Part shown: positions 5,873 to 6,252 of the stretch, one piece after another
How the letters are laid out: the number at the start of each line of letters is the position of its first letter
How positions within the stretch are numbered: position 1 is the first letter of the stretch
DNA from: SFFI01 sp964398655
GTDB lineage: Bacteria; Bacillota; Clostridia; Saccharofermentanales; DTU023
NCBI GenBank assembly: GCA_964398655.1
Contig: CAYNNG010000039.1
Coordinates: forward strand, 1 to 6,252
Length of the DNA stretch: 6,252 bases
Direction: 5' to 3'
Notes under the pieces: model-generated
Seen by the model: only the letters and a program-made list of their open reading frames with translations
Told to the model about the DNA's origin: nothing
Database searches by the model: none
Program-made: the position numbers and the translations under genes

Positions 5873-6051
5873 ATTCATTTATTCATCTGATAGAGGGCCT
5901 AAAGTGTATAAACTTGCCCATGCTAGGTCTGGATCTGTGATTTCCTAGTCAAGAGCGTGGCAGCAACCTTCAATACTTGCAAAATGGTAAGAAATTCTGA
6001 GAAGTTGAAGTAGCAATAGGTCTCCTGAGTCAAATCCTCAACCAGCTATCT

Positions 6052-6252
6052 CTACTTGGCCCTGGGAGCGTGTTTCCTCATTCGGCTCTTAGTAATTTTA
6101 TCGTGGTGGGACTCCAGCGGCGTAAGGGCTGAGGCAGTTAGGTCTGAGGCAGTAGGATGATCTTCTGCAGCCTTAAGCTCTGAGGCCGTAAGGCCAGAGG
6201 CCGATGTTGCAAGCTTATCTGGCTCCCCAGCTGATTCCAAGTCACCCTCGCT
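6052..6252 (-). CDS. C-terminal part of an unidentified repeat-tailed protein (runs off the edge)
   Basis: On the minus strand a frame is open from the right edge to a TAG stop at 6052-6054, giving 66 residues without an in-window start; the TTG at 6238-6240 is unlikely to be the true start because the frame continues upstream. The peptide is hydrophilic and low in complexity. It contains ASGL-TASEL, a 7-residue linker, then TASDL-TASAL, followed by a basic end (SRMRKHAPRAK). The repeats come from 15-bp DNA units at 6129, 6144, 6180 and 6195. This looks like a disordered C-terminal tail of a larger protein, which would converge on the rnf operon. I do not recognise the family. It could instead be a chance frame through a repeat; the rest of the gene lies outside the window. 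Confidence 0.4.
   Translation of the reverse strand, partial: SEGDLESAGEPDKLATSASGLTASELKAAEDHPTASDLTASALTPLESHHDKITKSRMRKHAPRAK
6129..6209. repeat. Degenerate 15-bp tandem repeat, two pairs
   Basis: Four units start at 6129 (CTGAGGCAGTTAGGT), 6144 (CTGAGGCAGTAGGAT), 6180 (CTGAGGCCGTAAGGC) and 6195 (CAGAGGCCGATGTTG). Units within each pair are exactly 15 bp apart, and the pairs are 36 bp apart, so period 3 is kept throughout. On the minus strand they encode the T-A-S-x-L pentapeptides of the right-edge frame. Confidence 0.6.

Larger units (their letters stand above)
5438..6051. other. Long noncoding stretch between rnfB and the right-edge frame
   Basis: About 600 bases contain no reading frame with a good start, Shine-Dalgarno sequence and protein-like composition. 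The DNA is visibly more AT-rich than the operon, especially from about 5750 to 6040. It contains two terminator-like hairpins, a foldable element at 5815-5851, paired copies of CCCAGGCTC (5489-5497 and 5529-5537), two CCTAGG palindromes (5623-5628 and 5662-5667) and four copies of ACTTGC. I found no tRNA, no recognisable tmRNA or RNase P RNA landmarks and no transposon ends. A small RNA gene cannot be excluded. Confidence 0.6.

Noticed and set aside
5849..5890. Short + strand frame from TTG at 5849 behind AGGAGGG (5833-5839).
   Set aside because: It is only 13 codons with a poor start and composition; the purine-rich motif is better explained as a hairpin arm.

Overview
The window holds one complete operon for the Rnf complex, the membrane-bound ion-translocating ferredoxin:NAD+ oxidoreductase. 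All six subunits lie on the + strand in the order rnfC-rnfD-rnfG-rnfE-rnfA-rnfB, from 85 to 5437. This order, the clostridial-type RnfB with a long cysteine-rich C-terminus, and the strong AGGAGG-type ribosome binding sites point to an anaerobic Firmicute of the Clostridia type. The coding DNA is fairly GC-rich for that group. I cannot name a genus.

Layout: 1-84 is the leader of rnfC, with a near-perfect 16-bp palindrome and a strong Shine-Dalgarno sequence. From 85 to 5437 the six genes are packed with 1-nt TAATG overlaps (C/D and E/A) or gaps of 3 to 9 nt, so they are almost certainly co-transcribed and translationally coupled. From 5438 to 6051 there are about 600 bases without a convincing gene. 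This stretch is visibly more AT-rich and holds two terminator-like hairpins and some other foldable sequence. From 6052 to the right edge an open frame on the minus strand reads as the C-terminal tail of an unidentified protein with a repeated T-A-S-x-L unit. If real, it converges on the rnf operon.

How the genes work together: RnfB takes electrons from reduced ferredoxin through a chain of [4Fe-4S] clusters. RnfA and RnfE form the membrane core with an intramembrane iron site. RnfG and RnfD carry covalent FMN on threonine. RnfC holds the FMN/NADH site and two [4Fe-4S] clusters and reduces NAD+. The energy released moves Na+ or H+ across the membrane. No apbE (flavin transferase) gene is present, so flavin attachment must be encoded elsewhere.

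The operon itself is a known system. The oddest parts are an RnfE with a tail carrying a C-x2-C-x5-C motif followed by an Ala/Pro/Glu-rich stretch, a glutamate inside the RnfD flavinylation motif, the foldable noncoding stretch at 5815-5872, and the repeat-bearing reading frame at the right edge. I see no tRNA, rRNA, CRISPR array, insertion sequence or phage gene.
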